From: Pedobacter sp. Bi126
GTDB taxonomy: Bacteria; Bacteroidota; Bacteroidia; Sphingobacteriales; Sphingobacteriaceae
NCBI RefSeq assembly: GCF_918698245.1
Contig: NZ_CAKKMS010000006.1
Location: forward strand, 124,001-188,000
Direction: 5' to 3'
DNA: 64,000 nucleotides
This document shows positions 1 to 8,509 of the stretch, piece after piece (the stretch's first letter is position 1; each line of letters begins with the position of its first letter). Made by a program: the position numbers and the translations under genes. The notes under the pieces were generated by a model, which worked only from the letters and a program-made list of their open reading frames with translations, had not been told where the DNA came from and ran no database searches.

Positions 1-598
1 TGGTAAGATAATCTACACCAGACCTGGCACTGATTCCGACATTTCTGACCGAAATTTCCGTTAGCCCGGCATTGGGATCAGATGTACCGAAATTCGCCCA
101 GATTACCGTTTTTCCATTCTCCAGGGTTTTAGTCCACCGCAGCGCGTTACTGCACTCCTGAAGGGTAGATACATTGACCATTTTTTTATCATTAAAGAAG
201 AGCATCATCCCGGTTTGGGAAGAATCCAGCATACATTTCCAGAGTTTGTTCTTGCCCTTTACCCAACCTGTTTTCCGCTCAGAACCTTTGATTGTAACTT
301 TTGCCTGATTTAAGGCCTGCAACGTAATCCTTTTGCGATCCGAACTTCCACCACGTTCAAACACCACCGATTCACGGTAAACTCCTGCCGAAACAAGTAT
401 TCTATCTCCAGGCATTGCCTTGGAAACAGCATAACTGATCGTTCTTAAAGGTTTTGCTGCCGAGCCCTCAGCCCTATCGCTCCCAGATACGGAAACATAA
501 ATGCTTTTTGGAGGAACTGGAGCAGGAAAATGTTCAAAAGCTTTCCCCGCAAATTGCATCAGCAAGGGAAAAATCAGAAATATGATAATTTTATTCAT
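1..598 (-). CDS. Secreted right-handed beta-helix protein, N-terminal part (truncated by window edge)
   Basis: Reading from the ATG at 598, the protein starts with a hydrophobic signal peptide (MNKIIIFLIFPLLMQFAGKA), then KSIYVSVSGSDRAEGSAAKP and RTISYAVSKAMPGDRILV. This is the typical opening of secreted pectate-lyase-like beta-helix proteins (DUF1565/beta-helix class), where a stretch like 'GsD..dGS..kPf.tI..A...a.pGD.i.v..G.Y' begins the first coils. About 199 residues are visible and the rest lies beyond the left edge. It is the last visible gene of the minus-strand PUL, after a lyase and a GH43, so a polysaccharide lyase or a glycan-binding helix protein is likely. The exact family cannot be assigned from this fragment. 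Confidence 0.75.
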   Translation of the reverse strand, partial: MNKIIIFLIFPLLMQFAGKAFEHFPAPVPPKSIYVSVSGSDRAEGSAAKPLRTISYAVSKAMPGDRILVSAGVYRESVVFERGGSSDRKRITLQALNQAKVTIKGSERKTGWVKGKNKLWKCMLDSSQTGMMLFFNDKKMVNVSTLQECSNALRWTKTLENGKTVIWANFGTSDPNAGLTEISVRNVGISARSGVDYLT

Positions 599-1224
599 CA
601 ATGGTTATAGGGTTTCTTTTATGTTAATGAAAGATCCGACAGGATAAAAGTTCCGGATTTTATGAAATAATGACACCAGGTTGCCGCTGGGATACTCTAA
701 ATATCCAAAAATTGTTTGTCGGAGAATATCCTGGGTATGTGAATTGCTTATATCTGGCTACCCAAACTTAATTAAACAAAACCAGTTTAGCAAAATGAAC
801 GTCTTTTTCACGTTTATTATCGCAAACTAACCCAGATGCACAGCATTATTATATAAAAATCAATACGAATGACGGGTGAATTTAAGAGAAATAATATTGC
901 GTGGAATCGTCATTCCCAACTTGATTGGGAACCACGGAGTGTTCATGAATACCTCTGAAAAAAGGAAAACTTATGAATAATCTTAAGCTCATTGCATTAC
1001 GATTCCCGCCTGAGCGGGAATGACGATCCTTGTATTGGAATCTGCCGATCTTAGCGTAGTTGAAGCGCATTTATTTGCGTTTGATCAATGCCAAGAAGTC
1101 TTCGACTACGCTCTCCACAGGAGTCCTTTGGACAGACTGACGTCAACTGTGCTTAACTTAATGACATTGACTACCCCTGGCAATCGGAAAAAAGAATCAG
1201 ATAAAAAGACGATTGGTAGCGAAG
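599..1224. other. 626-bp intergenic region with repeat elements
   Basis: No convincing gene. It holds the leader of the beta-helix gene (599-840), a stretch at 841-900 related to repeats near 17.74, 22.7 and 61.5 kb (core ATAAAAATCAATA followed by AATGAC), the GTCATTCCC element at 908-1025, and a stretch at 1050-1160 resembling repeat DNA near 22.4 kb (phrases such as ctacgctctccacaggagtc). The gap separates the beta-helix gene from the lyase gene, so the two need not share a transcript. Confidence 0.6.
908..1025. repeat. GTCATTCCC/GGGAATGAC palindromic element, copy 1
   Basis: The element begins CGTCATTCCC (908-917) and ends with the exact inverse GGGAATGACG (1016-1025). Its right end contains the smaller palindrome ATTCCCGCCTGAGCGGGAAT. 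Two more copies lie at 63718-63807 and 63824-63908, making this a dispersed REP-like family. No coding capacity. Confidence 0.7.
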
Positions 1225-2355
1225 CTATTTGCTACCAAGGTAAAGTAAGCCCCCAAAACCCGGTTGGTCCCGATCATAGCCTTCTGCTCCCATTTTTGCT
1301 ATTACCTGCTGGGTAAACGGCATTGAAAGCCCTTTTCTGCGCACATAATGGTTATAAACCATTTGGTAGATAGGAATAAATCTTCCCCTTCCCATAACGG
1401 ATATCTGTTCCCAATCACTATATTTTCCGGTAATATCCTTCCATTTTTTAAACGGTACCTGGTTGCCGAGGTTATAGCTGGCGGTGTATTCAAATCCTTT
1501 TAACAGCCGGTTATCAAGCGCACCATAAAGGTCATCGCCTTGTTTCCATGCAATCTCGCAGACAGTGGCCATCGCCCCGATCCCTAACTGGGAATGCCCC
1601 TGGTCTCTACCACTTTCCTGGATCTGTCCGGTTTCCCCGTCTACATAGTTGGCTATGGTTCCGTTATCGTTAGCATGGAGATAAAAACGTACAGCTTTAT
1701 CATACATTTTCTGATCATCAAGATAGATTGCGGCCGAGAGGTAGAATTTTGTCACTATGGGTCCCCAATTGCCATTTGTATAAGCAGGACTTGCATAAAA
1801 CTGCTCACAGACTGGCAAAAAAATCCCTGTTACCATGCGGGCTATCCGCTCAAGCTTTCTGGCATCAGCCCTTTTGAAATCATGTTTCAGAATTTCAAGG
1901 GCATTGATAATCTTGGTCCCCTCCAATCCGACCAATAATGGCGCATCGTTGGTAGCTGGAATGCGCTGCAGGGAATCTGCATAACTCAGCAATATTGTAA
2001 TGGCCTTTTCAGCATGTTTTTGATCGCGCGTAGCTATCCACATCAGGCTGTTAAGATAGGCCGAGCTGAAGTCTGCTTCCATCAGGCTCTTGGTATTCCC
2101 GAACTCCCCATCTCTGGATATTACCCTGAACGGGCCTTTCATCTTATAGTCTGAGCTGGCCAGTGGATTATTCCTTAATAGCTCAAACGATGTATAACCG
2201 ACCGAACTTTTATCCTGAGCAGCTTGGTATATCCTTTGTAGATCTGAACCTGAAAAGAGGATACCAGGGTGTATGAATTTCTGCTGTGCGGATGAAATGG
2301 AACTTAAAAAAAACAGAAAATAAGCTATTAAATAAAGACACTGTATTTTTTTCAT
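1225..2355 (-). CDS. Secreted alginate-lyase-superfamily polysaccharide lyase
   Basis: 376 residues with a signal peptide ending near SSISSAQQ. The body is all-helical in character, as in (alpha/alpha)-toroid lyases of the Alginate_lyase Pfam family. Recognisable motifs are NGNWGP (about residue 195), the Asn/Trp region of the active cleft, and ESGRDQGHSQLGIG (about 247-260), whose R-D-x-x-H string is typical of PL38/PL5-like lyases. Such enzymes cleave 1,4-linked uronate glycans by beta-elimination and leave unsaturated uronyl ends, which the GH88-type enzyme at 19916-21124 could remove. It starts 14 bp after the GH43 gene at 2370, so they are cotranscribed. Substrate (alginate, glucuronan or other) cannot be told from sequence. 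Confidence 0.8.
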   Translation of the reverse strand: MKKIQCLYLIAYFLFFLSSISSAQQKFIHPGILFSGSDLQRIYQAAQDKSSVGYTSFELLRNNPLASSDYKMKGPFRVISRDGEFGNTKSLMEADFSSAYLNSLMWIATRDQKHAEKAITILLSYADSLQRIPATNDAPLLVGLEGTKIINALEILKHDFKRADARKLERIARMVTGIFLPVCEQFYASPAYTNGNWGPIVTKFYLSAAIYLDDQKMYDKAVRFYLHANDNGTIANYVDGETGQIQESGRDQGHSQLGIGAMATVCEIAWKQGDDLYGALDNRLLKGFEYTASYNLGNQVPFKKWKDITGKYSDWEQISVMGRGRFIPIYQMVYNHYVRRKGLSMPFTQQVIAKMGAEGYDRDQPGFGGLLYLGSK

Positions 2356-2369
2356 TGTTTGGGATTAAA

Positions 2370-3413
2370 TTATTTTATGACCTCAGTTTCTCCTGTTTTC
2401 ACGTTGATGCGCCATGGTTTAGGTTCCGGAAGCCTGAGTTTGCCATCACCGATCTCAAGGGGCATCCAAAGGTATCGGGAATCCCATTGGGTACGGGGTT
2501 TCCATTTGTCTGCCACAAAGATTACAGCAGTTGATTTTGTACCGATAACCTTAAGCATAAAGGTAGACTGTGATCCATAAGTATTGGTTTCAGGTGGAGC
2601 AATATTTTCGAATTCGGACCATGGTCCTGCCAGGGATTTAGCTGTTGCGTACTTGTTGGGATTTGGGTTCCAACTGGTCAGTGCCGAACCAATCGCATAA
2701 TAAAGTCCATTGTATTTTACCACCGCTCCGCCTTCTAAGGGTGCTTTAATGATACAGATATCTTTTTCAACATTCAGGTAATCCTCAGAAAGTTTTGCAA
2801 TATGGAAGCCTTTAACCGGTCTGTCTTCAAAAATAAGATAAGCAGATCCGTCGTCATCTATAAACTGGCCTATATCACGGCTTTCCTGACCTAAGGGGCG
2901 GAAAGTACGAATAAACTTGTAAGGTCCTGTTGGAGAATCACCAATTGCCACACCTACCCGCGCATAGCTATAATTACCTTTCTGGCCCTTTACCTGCCCA
3001 TCGATATGCATATACATGATGTATTTTCCGGTTTTGATGTTATGGTAAACTTTTGGGCGTTCCAATACCCATTTTTTTCCAAGGCTGTCAGGATCGGTCA
3101 TTTTAAATACATCTCCTCTGAATTTCCAGTTCATCAGATCTTTTGATGAATAGCAGCTCACATACCTGTAGTTGGAATCCAGTCCCTGGCGGCGCTCTTC
3201 TCCATACCAATAATAGGTATCCTTCACCTTAGTAATCCCTCCCCCATGTGCCTGGATATGGTTTCCTTTATCATCTGGCCAAAGTTCGCCGGGAAGGATT
3301 GATTTTCGCTGTTGTGCCATACCTGTTGCCGTGTATAACAATGCAAACAGGAAAATGGTAAATTTGAACAGACATTTGCCTCTATGGTTCATTCTCATTT
3401 TATATCGTTTCAT
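2370..3413 (-). CDS. Secreted GH43-type glycosidase, galactanase-like subgroup
   Basis: Five-bladed beta-propeller hydrolase of about 347 residues with a signal peptide (FTIFLFALLYTATGMAQQ). After it come GNHIQAHGGGI, YYWYGE, SSKDLMNWKF, LERPKVYHN and SRDIGQFIDDDG. ERPKV supplies the general acid Glu and IDDDG the pKa-modulating Asp of GH43. The usual N-terminal 'DP' base is replaced by HGGGI, as in the exo-beta-1,3-galactanase-like subgroup (GH43_24 and relatives). The start is uncertain: ATGs at 3413, 3398 and 3392 are all possible. A longer reading frame overlaps the sigma-factor gene and is unlikely. It follows the sigma-factor stop by 7 bp and precedes the lyase by 14 bp, giving a tight three-gene unit. 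Confidence 0.8.
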   Translation of the reverse strand: MKRYKMRMNHRGKCLFKFTIFLFALLYTATGMAQQRKSILPGELWPDDKGNHIQAHGGGITKVKDTYYWYGEERRQGLDSNYRYVSCYSSKDLMNWKFRGDVFKMTDPDSLGKKWVLERPKVYHNIKTGKYIMYMHIDGQVKGQKGNYSYARVGVAIGDSPTGPYKFIRTFRPLGQESRDIGQFIDDDGSAYLIFEDRPVKGFHIAKLSEDYLNVEKDICIIKAPLEGGAVVKYNGLYYAIGSALTSWNPNPNKYATAKSLAGPWSEFENIAPPETNTYGSQSTFMLKVIGTKSTAVIFVADKWKPRTQWDSRYLWMPLEIGDGKLRLPEPKPWRINVKTGETEVIK

Positions 3414-3420
3414 TTTTTTA

Positions 3421-3984
3421 CTAAGCTGCATAAACGGCTGAAAGGTCTGAGACCTGCCGAAGCGTTTGTACTGCACGGTAAACATGGTTTATTACCGACT
3501 GATAGCGGATTTTAAGGATGTCGGCAATCTGTGGATAGCTAAGCTCATCATAAAAACGCATGGTGAGTATTTCCCGCTGTTTGGCAGGAAGCGAATTGAG
3601 CGCCGTTACCATCTGTTGCTTCATCAGGGAATCTGATTCATTAGATACCATAATCTCCTCTGCAGAAAAGACTAAACTTGGAGCGGGCATTAAAGTCAGC
3701 TTACTTTCGCGGTGTTTGGTGAGACGGATGTGGTTAAGTACAATCGACCTGGTAGATCTATAAAAGTAGGCTTCCACATTCCTGATCGTTCCGATTTTTT
3801 CTCTGTTCTCCCAAAACTTAATAAAAAGGTCTTGTAAAAGATCATTTACCAGATCATCATCATCTAACATTCTGGTGGTAAAAACGAAAAGTTTTGGATA
3901 AAGTTTTGCATGCAGTTGTGCATAATCGCGCTCATTTCCCGCCAGTGTTCCTTCCCATAGTGCAATCAATTTCTCAGTCATCAT
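3421..3984 (-). CDS. ECF RNA polymerase sigma factor, no adjacent anti-sigma
   Basis: 187 residues with the sigma-70 region 2 pattern (YPKLFVFTTRMLDDDDLVNDLLQDLFIKFWENREKI, residues about 28-64) and a region 4 helix-turn-helix (LPAKQREILTMRFYDELSYPQIADIL, about 132-157). It resembles the Bacteroidetes FecI-like group, yet no FecR anti-sigma gene lies beside it and the local SusC lacks an obvious STN signalling domain. The next genes, 7 bp downstream, are GH43 and lyase genes, so this sigma may be read with its own targets. It lies 154 bp from the hybrid two-component regulator gene, giving the locus two regulators. Confidence 0.93.
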   Translation of the reverse strand: MMTEKLIALWEGTLAGNERDYAQLHAKLYPKLFVFTTRMLDDDDLVNDLLQDLFIKFWENREKIGTIRNVEAYFYRSTRSIVLNHIRLTKHRESKLTLMPAPSLVFSAEEIMVSNESDSLMKQQMVTALNSLPAKQREILTMRFYDELSYPQIADILKIRYQSVINHVYRAVQTLRQVSDLSAVYAA

Positions 3985-4138
3985 AACATATCAATATTTG
4001 GTTGATACGAAGATGGCACGAGCTAAAAAAAATGATGGGTATAAATTCGTAAAATAGGAGTGTATTTTCGCCAAACCGCTTTAGCAATGGCAAAAAAGCC
4101 ATTTTTACGCCTAAAATTGGTAATGTGATGAAATAAAT

Positions 4139-7100
4139 CTACTTCATTTTATACCTTTTATTGAAAGTCTTCCGGTGTTTTCTGATAAACTCAGAGGGGG
4201 TTGCGCCAAAAAGTTTTGAGAACTGTTTACCAAAATATTTGGCATCATTAAATCCCGAACGGAAAGCTACTTCGGTTACATTATGATCTGAGTTGATCAT
4301 CAGTTCTGCAGCCTTCCTCAAACGGATGAAGCGGATGAAGGAATTCACCGATTGTCCTGAAATGCTTTTCACACGCTTATACAAATTAGAGTGGCTCATT
4401 CCGATCTCATCGGCAAGCGCTTTTATGCCAAAGTCAGAATCGGTAAGGTGATTTTCAACAACTAAGATGCAGGTATCCAAAAATTTCTTGTACTCTTCTG
4501 ATACCACAACAGCATTACTTTGAAGGGTAATTTCGTTATAGAAATAGTTTTGGAGATTATTCCTGTTGCGCAGCAGATTGGCTACCCTGGCAATCAGGTA
4601 TTCGCGTTCAAAGGGTTTGTTAATGTAGTCATCAGCACCACCATGTACACTTTTCAGCTTCACTTCCTGGGATGAACTTGCTGTTAATAGAATAACGGGG
4701 ATATAAGAAAGCGTCGGATTTGATTTGATCATCTGACAGAATTCTATCCCATCTATCCCTTGCATTTTGAAGTCTGTAATGATCAGGTCTGGAAGTTTTT
4801 CCGCAGCGAGCTGAAGTCCCTGTTCGCCATTTTCTGCCTGGTAAACGATGTAAATGCCAGAGAAAAGACTGGAAATATACTGGCGGATATCCCTTTCATC
4901 ATCAACTACCAGAATAGACTGCCTATCACTAACCAGGTTTACATCCAGACTGATATTATTCTGCGCTGCAGATTCAGGAAGTGCGGTAGCATACATTTCA
5001 TTAAAAAGCGCTTCTGCCCCTTCCTGTTCTTCTTCAATGACCTGGTTAACAAGATGTTCTTTTCCCTTTAGCAGACAAATATTGAACACACATCCACCTT
5101 CGGCCCTGTTTTGATAAGAAATATGGCCAGAATGCGCCTCCATAAACTGTCTGGCCAGATAGAGCCCAATCCCAAATCCGGCTTTATGGCTCTCGTCTTT
5201 TCTTTCTGCCTGATAAAAACGGTCAAAAATCTTTTCCCCTGCGATATCAGGAATACCGGGGCCAGAATCCTGGACGGCGATTAAAAGACTTTGATCGTCT
5301 TCGGTTAGGCTTACCACTATTTCTCCTCCCTCCGGGGTATATTTCAGCGCATTGGAAATCAGGTTAAACAGCACGATTTCGATCTTTATCCTATCGGCAT
5401 AAACTTCTTTATCAACAGCAGCACTTTCAAACCTATAATCGATCTCCTTGGCCGAGGCCTGTTGAACAAAGCAATAAAAAACCTCTTTGGATAGTTTTTC
5501 AAGATCAAGTTTAGCAGCTTTAATGTGCTCAAAACCTTCTTCTGCTTTTCTAAAGAGCAGCAGCTGATCTACCAGCGACAGCATCCTTTTGGCATTTCGC
5601 TGGATCATGCTGAGCTCTGCATTTTCCTTACCTTCCACACTACTGTTTTTGATCAGGTCATTAATTGGATTAATAATCAGGGAAAGCGGAGAACGGAACT
5701 CATGCGAAATATTGGTAAAGAACGACATACGCTTTTCGGAAAGTGCTTTTTCCTGCTCATTGATCAATCTCTCTTTGTCATGCGCCAAACGTTCCATATT
5801 ATGCAGGGCTACCTGCGTATCATATTCAGCTTTTTTCCTTTGGGATTCGAGGCTTACGATCTGAACTTCATATTTTAAACGGGTCTGTGCCGACCGATAT
5901 CGAAGATATATATAGACAACCGAGGCAATAATGGCCATATATCCGAGGTAGGCCCACCACGTTCTGTACCATGGTGGAAGGATTCTGACCTTCAGGGTAA
6001 TTTCGTTGCGCCCCCACATCCCTTCCGTATTGGTACTCTTGACCCGAAATATATAACTTCCTTCAGAAATATGCGTATAAGTTGCTTTTCTGTCCTTTCC
6101 CGAATTTGTCCAGCCCCTATCCCAACCATCCATAAAATATTTATAGGAAATCTTCTCTGGGGATGAAAATTCAAGTGCCGTAAACGAAAAGGTAAATACT
6201 GCCTGATCATAAGGCACTTCTATTTCTCTGATGGCAATATTGTCTTCATCTACAATCAGCTTCAGGTTCTCTTCCAGCGGCGTATTGTTAATGGTTATTC
6301 CGGTAAGAAACAGGCTCGGCATCTGGCTGTGCGGAATGATTTCCCGTGGATCGAAAAGACTAAAGCCTTTTATGCCTCCGAAAACGATTTCCCCGGTACC
6401 AAGTTTGATTCCCGCATTGATCTGGAACTGGTTGCTCTGCAGGCCGTCACTCTGATAAAAACTTCTGAAAGTACCTCTATCAAGGTTATAGCAAGATACT
6501 CCAAAATAGGTGCTCATCCAGATATTTCCCTGGTTATCAGGAATCAAACTCAGTACCGAATTATTGCAAAGACCATTGGCAGTAGTTAGCCTCGACACCA
6601 CCTTGCTTTTAAAAGGATCAAAAATGATGAGTCCCCCACCTTCTGTCCCAATCCAGAGCAGTCCCTTTTTGTCTTCAAATATCACCCGAACGGTGTAGCC
6701 AAGGTTATAAAACCTATGTTTCTTTCGGTTTTTATCAACCTGGATCAACTGATCAAGATTGCCCGCCCAAATCCGGCCATCCCTGGCCTGCATCATTGCA
6801 AACAGATCACCCAGCTTCTGATCGAAAAGTTCAAACTTATCCAAACTGCGGTTAAAGCGGTAAAGCCCTCCTAGAAGACTTCCCCGCCTGAGGGTTCCTG
6901 CCCAGATGTCATGGTCCTGATCCTCAAATACCGTGAAAGCGACCTTGCTTTCTACCCCTGTCTGCGGATCTATGATCTTATACCTGGTAAATTTCCTTGT
7001 CTTTGGATCGAAACGGTTGGCACCTTCAGTAAAGGTTCCCATCCAGATATCTCCATGGCTGTCGGAAACCATCGATGAAATAAAATTACTGGATATGGTG

Positions 7101-8284
7101 TTAGGGTCTGCAGCGTGCTTAAAATTGGTGAATTGGTTTAACTTCCTATCCCAGATACTAAGCCCGGTACCATCGGTGCCGATATAAAGTTTCCCATCTC
7201 TTGGAGCTAAAAACGATGATATTGAGTTTCCGGGAATAGAATTGCCCTGCGGATTGTGTACCCATGTCTGGAATATTTTTTTTACCGGATCAAGAATGGT
7301 TACCCCTCCTGAATAAGTTCCGATCCATTTTCTATCCTTTTTATCGATAAATATGGAGTAGATCTGTTCACCGCTCAGACCTTTATCAATTTCATTACCC
7401 AACAACTGCACACCCCCACTTACCGGATCATAGCGGAACACGCCATCTCCATTTGTTCCCAGATAAAGAATGTTATGACTGTCAGGGGTGATAGCAAGAA
7501 TTGACTTTCCTCCGAGTCCGCTGGCATTAATAGCCGTATTTTTGCCTAATACAGGGTCATAGCGATACAAACCGTTATAGGTGCCGATATACACCTGCCC
7601 AGCACTTATTCCCAAAGAGAGCGCAAGAACAACATCAGCGCTAGCCAGTACCAGTGCCCGGACTTTGGGATCAAAATAATAAAGTCCGAGATTTTGCACA
7701 AACACCCACTCTCTTCCCCTATCATCCAACCTTACTGATTGCACACCATAAGAAAAAGTGCGCCTACCATTTATCAAAAGGGGAATCTGATCACCTACGG
7801 TCTTCCCTTTGCTGAACCTCAGAAGCCCAATTCCTTCGGTCGCGACGAGCATGGTATTGTTTATACCAGGTACAAGGTCTCTGATTACTTTTGTAATCGG
7901 TAAATCTGTCCCTTTTATAGCGTCATGCCATGAGCCTGCTGTAAAAATGCCTTTTTTATCATTATAGATACTTAAGCCCTGCCTGGTACCTATCCATATG
8001 TTATTATCTGTATCACTGTTAATTGCATGTATAATATTATGGATAAGGGAAGTTTTATTACCGATCTCATTCCTGAACACCTTGAATCCATATCCATCAT
8101 AACGGTTAAGGCCATCTCTGCTACCGAACCAGAAAAACCCTTTTCTGTCCTGATAAACACAGCGGATATAATTATTGGACAGCCCATCTTCTATTTCCAG
8201 ATGGCGTACACTGAGCGAATCTCGCTGTGAAGCGACACTTAGACCGGCATATAGGAAAAGAAAGATCAGCAGTATTCTTCGCAC
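4139..8284 (-). CDS. Hybrid two-component system regulator (HTCS) of the PUL
   Basis: One-polypeptide sensor and regulator of 1381 residues. In order: signal peptide (1-18), about fourteen Reg_prop propeller repeats (about 25-680, e.g. DRKGFFWFGSRDGLNRYD), Y_Y_Y domain (about 700-770), one membrane helix (about 776-797), HisKA with phospho-acceptor His861 in SHEFRSPLS, HATPase_c (about 965-1085; NLISNALKYTPEGG, DSGPGIP), receiver with Asp1171 in ITDFKM, and a C-terminal AraC-type DNA-binding domain (about 1280-1375). The periplasmic propeller senses oligosaccharide and the AraC part activates the SusCD operon. Translation starts at a GTG (8284); no in-frame ATG occurs before the upstream stop. 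Family and domain order are very clear. Confidence 0.97.
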   Translation of the reverse strand: MRRILLIFLFLYAGLSVASQRDSLSVRHLEIEDGLSNNYIRCVYQDRKGFFWFGSRDGLNRYDGYGFKVFRNEIGNKTSLIHNIIHAINSDTDNNIWIGTRQGLSIYNDKKGIFTAGSWHDAIKGTDLPITKVIRDLVPGINNTMLVATEGIGLLRFSKGKTVGDQIPLLINGRRTFSYGVQSVRLDDRGREWVFVQNLGLYYFDPKVRALVLASADVVLALSLGISAGQVYIGTYNGLYRYDPVLGKNTAINASGLGGKSILAITPDSHNILYLGTNGDGVFRYDPVSGGVQLLGNEIDKGLSGEQIYSIFIDKKDRKWIGTYSGGVTILDPVKKIFQTWVHNPQGNSIPGNSISSFLAPRDGKLYIGTDGTGLSIWDRKLNQFTNFKHAADPNTISSNFISSMVSDSHGDIWMGTFTEGANRFDPKTRKFTRYKIIDPQTGVESKVAFTVFEDQDHDIWAGTLRRGSLLGGLYRFNRSLDKFELFDQKLGDLFAMMQARDGRIWAGNLDQLIQVDKNRKKHRFYNLGYTVRVIFEDKKGLLWIGTEGGGLIIFDPFKSKVVSRLTTANGLCNNSVLSLIPDNQGNIWMSTYFGVSCYNLDRGTFRSFYQSDGLQSNQFQINAGIKLGTGEIVFGGIKGFSLFDPREIIPHSQMPSLFLTGITINNTPLEENLKLIVDEDNIAIREIEVPYDQAVFTFSFTALEFSSPEKISYKYFMDGWDRGWTNSGKDRKATYTHISEGSYIFRVKSTNTEGMWGRNEITLKVRILPPWYRTWWAYLGYMAIIASVVYIYLRYRSAQTRLKYEVQIVSLESQRKKAEYDTQVALHNMERLAHDKERLINEQEKALSEKRMSFFTNISHEFRSPLSLIINPINDLIKNSSVEGKENAELSMIQRNAKRMLSLVDQLLLFRKAEEGFEHIKAAKLDLEKLSKEVFYCFVQQASAKEIDYRFESAAVDKEVYADRIKIEIVLFNLISNALKYTPEGGEIVVSLTEDDQSLLIAVQDSGPGIPDIAGEKIFDRFYQAERKDESHKAGFGIGLYLARQFMEAHSGHISYQNRAEGGCVFNICLLKGKEHLVNQVIEEEQEGAEALFNEMYATALPESAAQNNISLDVNLVSDRQSILVVDDERDIRQYISSLFSGIYIVYQAENGEQGLQLAAEKLPDLIITDFKMQGIDGIEFCQMIKSNPTLSYIPVILLTASSSQEVKLKSVHGGADDYINKPFEREYLIARVANLLRNRNNLQNYFYNEITLQSNAVVVSEEYKKFLDTCILVVENHLTDSDFGIKALADEIGMSHSNLYKRVKSISGQSVNSFIRFIRLRKAAELMINSDHNVTEVAFRSGFNDAKYFGKQFSKLFGATPSEFIRKHRKTFNKRYKMK

Positions 8285-8455
8285 AGTTTTGCAATTGTTG
8301 GTTACTAAAATAATGAAACATTATTATAATAGGGACATATTTAAGCTTAATTCATACTCTGTCGCCCAAAACTAAATGGCTAACTCTAGCCAGGTTGAAT
8401 CAGCTATTGATACATTGATAAAATCCAGCATTTTTCTAAAAAATTTTAAAGCATG

Positions 8456-8484
8456 AAAAACCCGGCCACCATTCGGCAACCGGG
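8456..8484 (-). terminator. Intrinsic terminator after susD
   Basis: On the minus strand CCCGGTTGCC and GGTGGCCGGG form a 10-bp stem (three G-T pairs) around the loop GAAT, followed by TTTTT. It lies 26 bp past the SusD stop and ends the SusCD transcript before the regulator gene. Confidence 0.85.
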
Positions 8485-8509
8485 GAGATAAAGAACTAAA
8501 ATCTAAAAA

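Noticed and set aside
1020..1316. Plus-strand frame of 98 codons
   Set aside because: It runs across repeat DNA and into the end of the lyase gene on the other strand.
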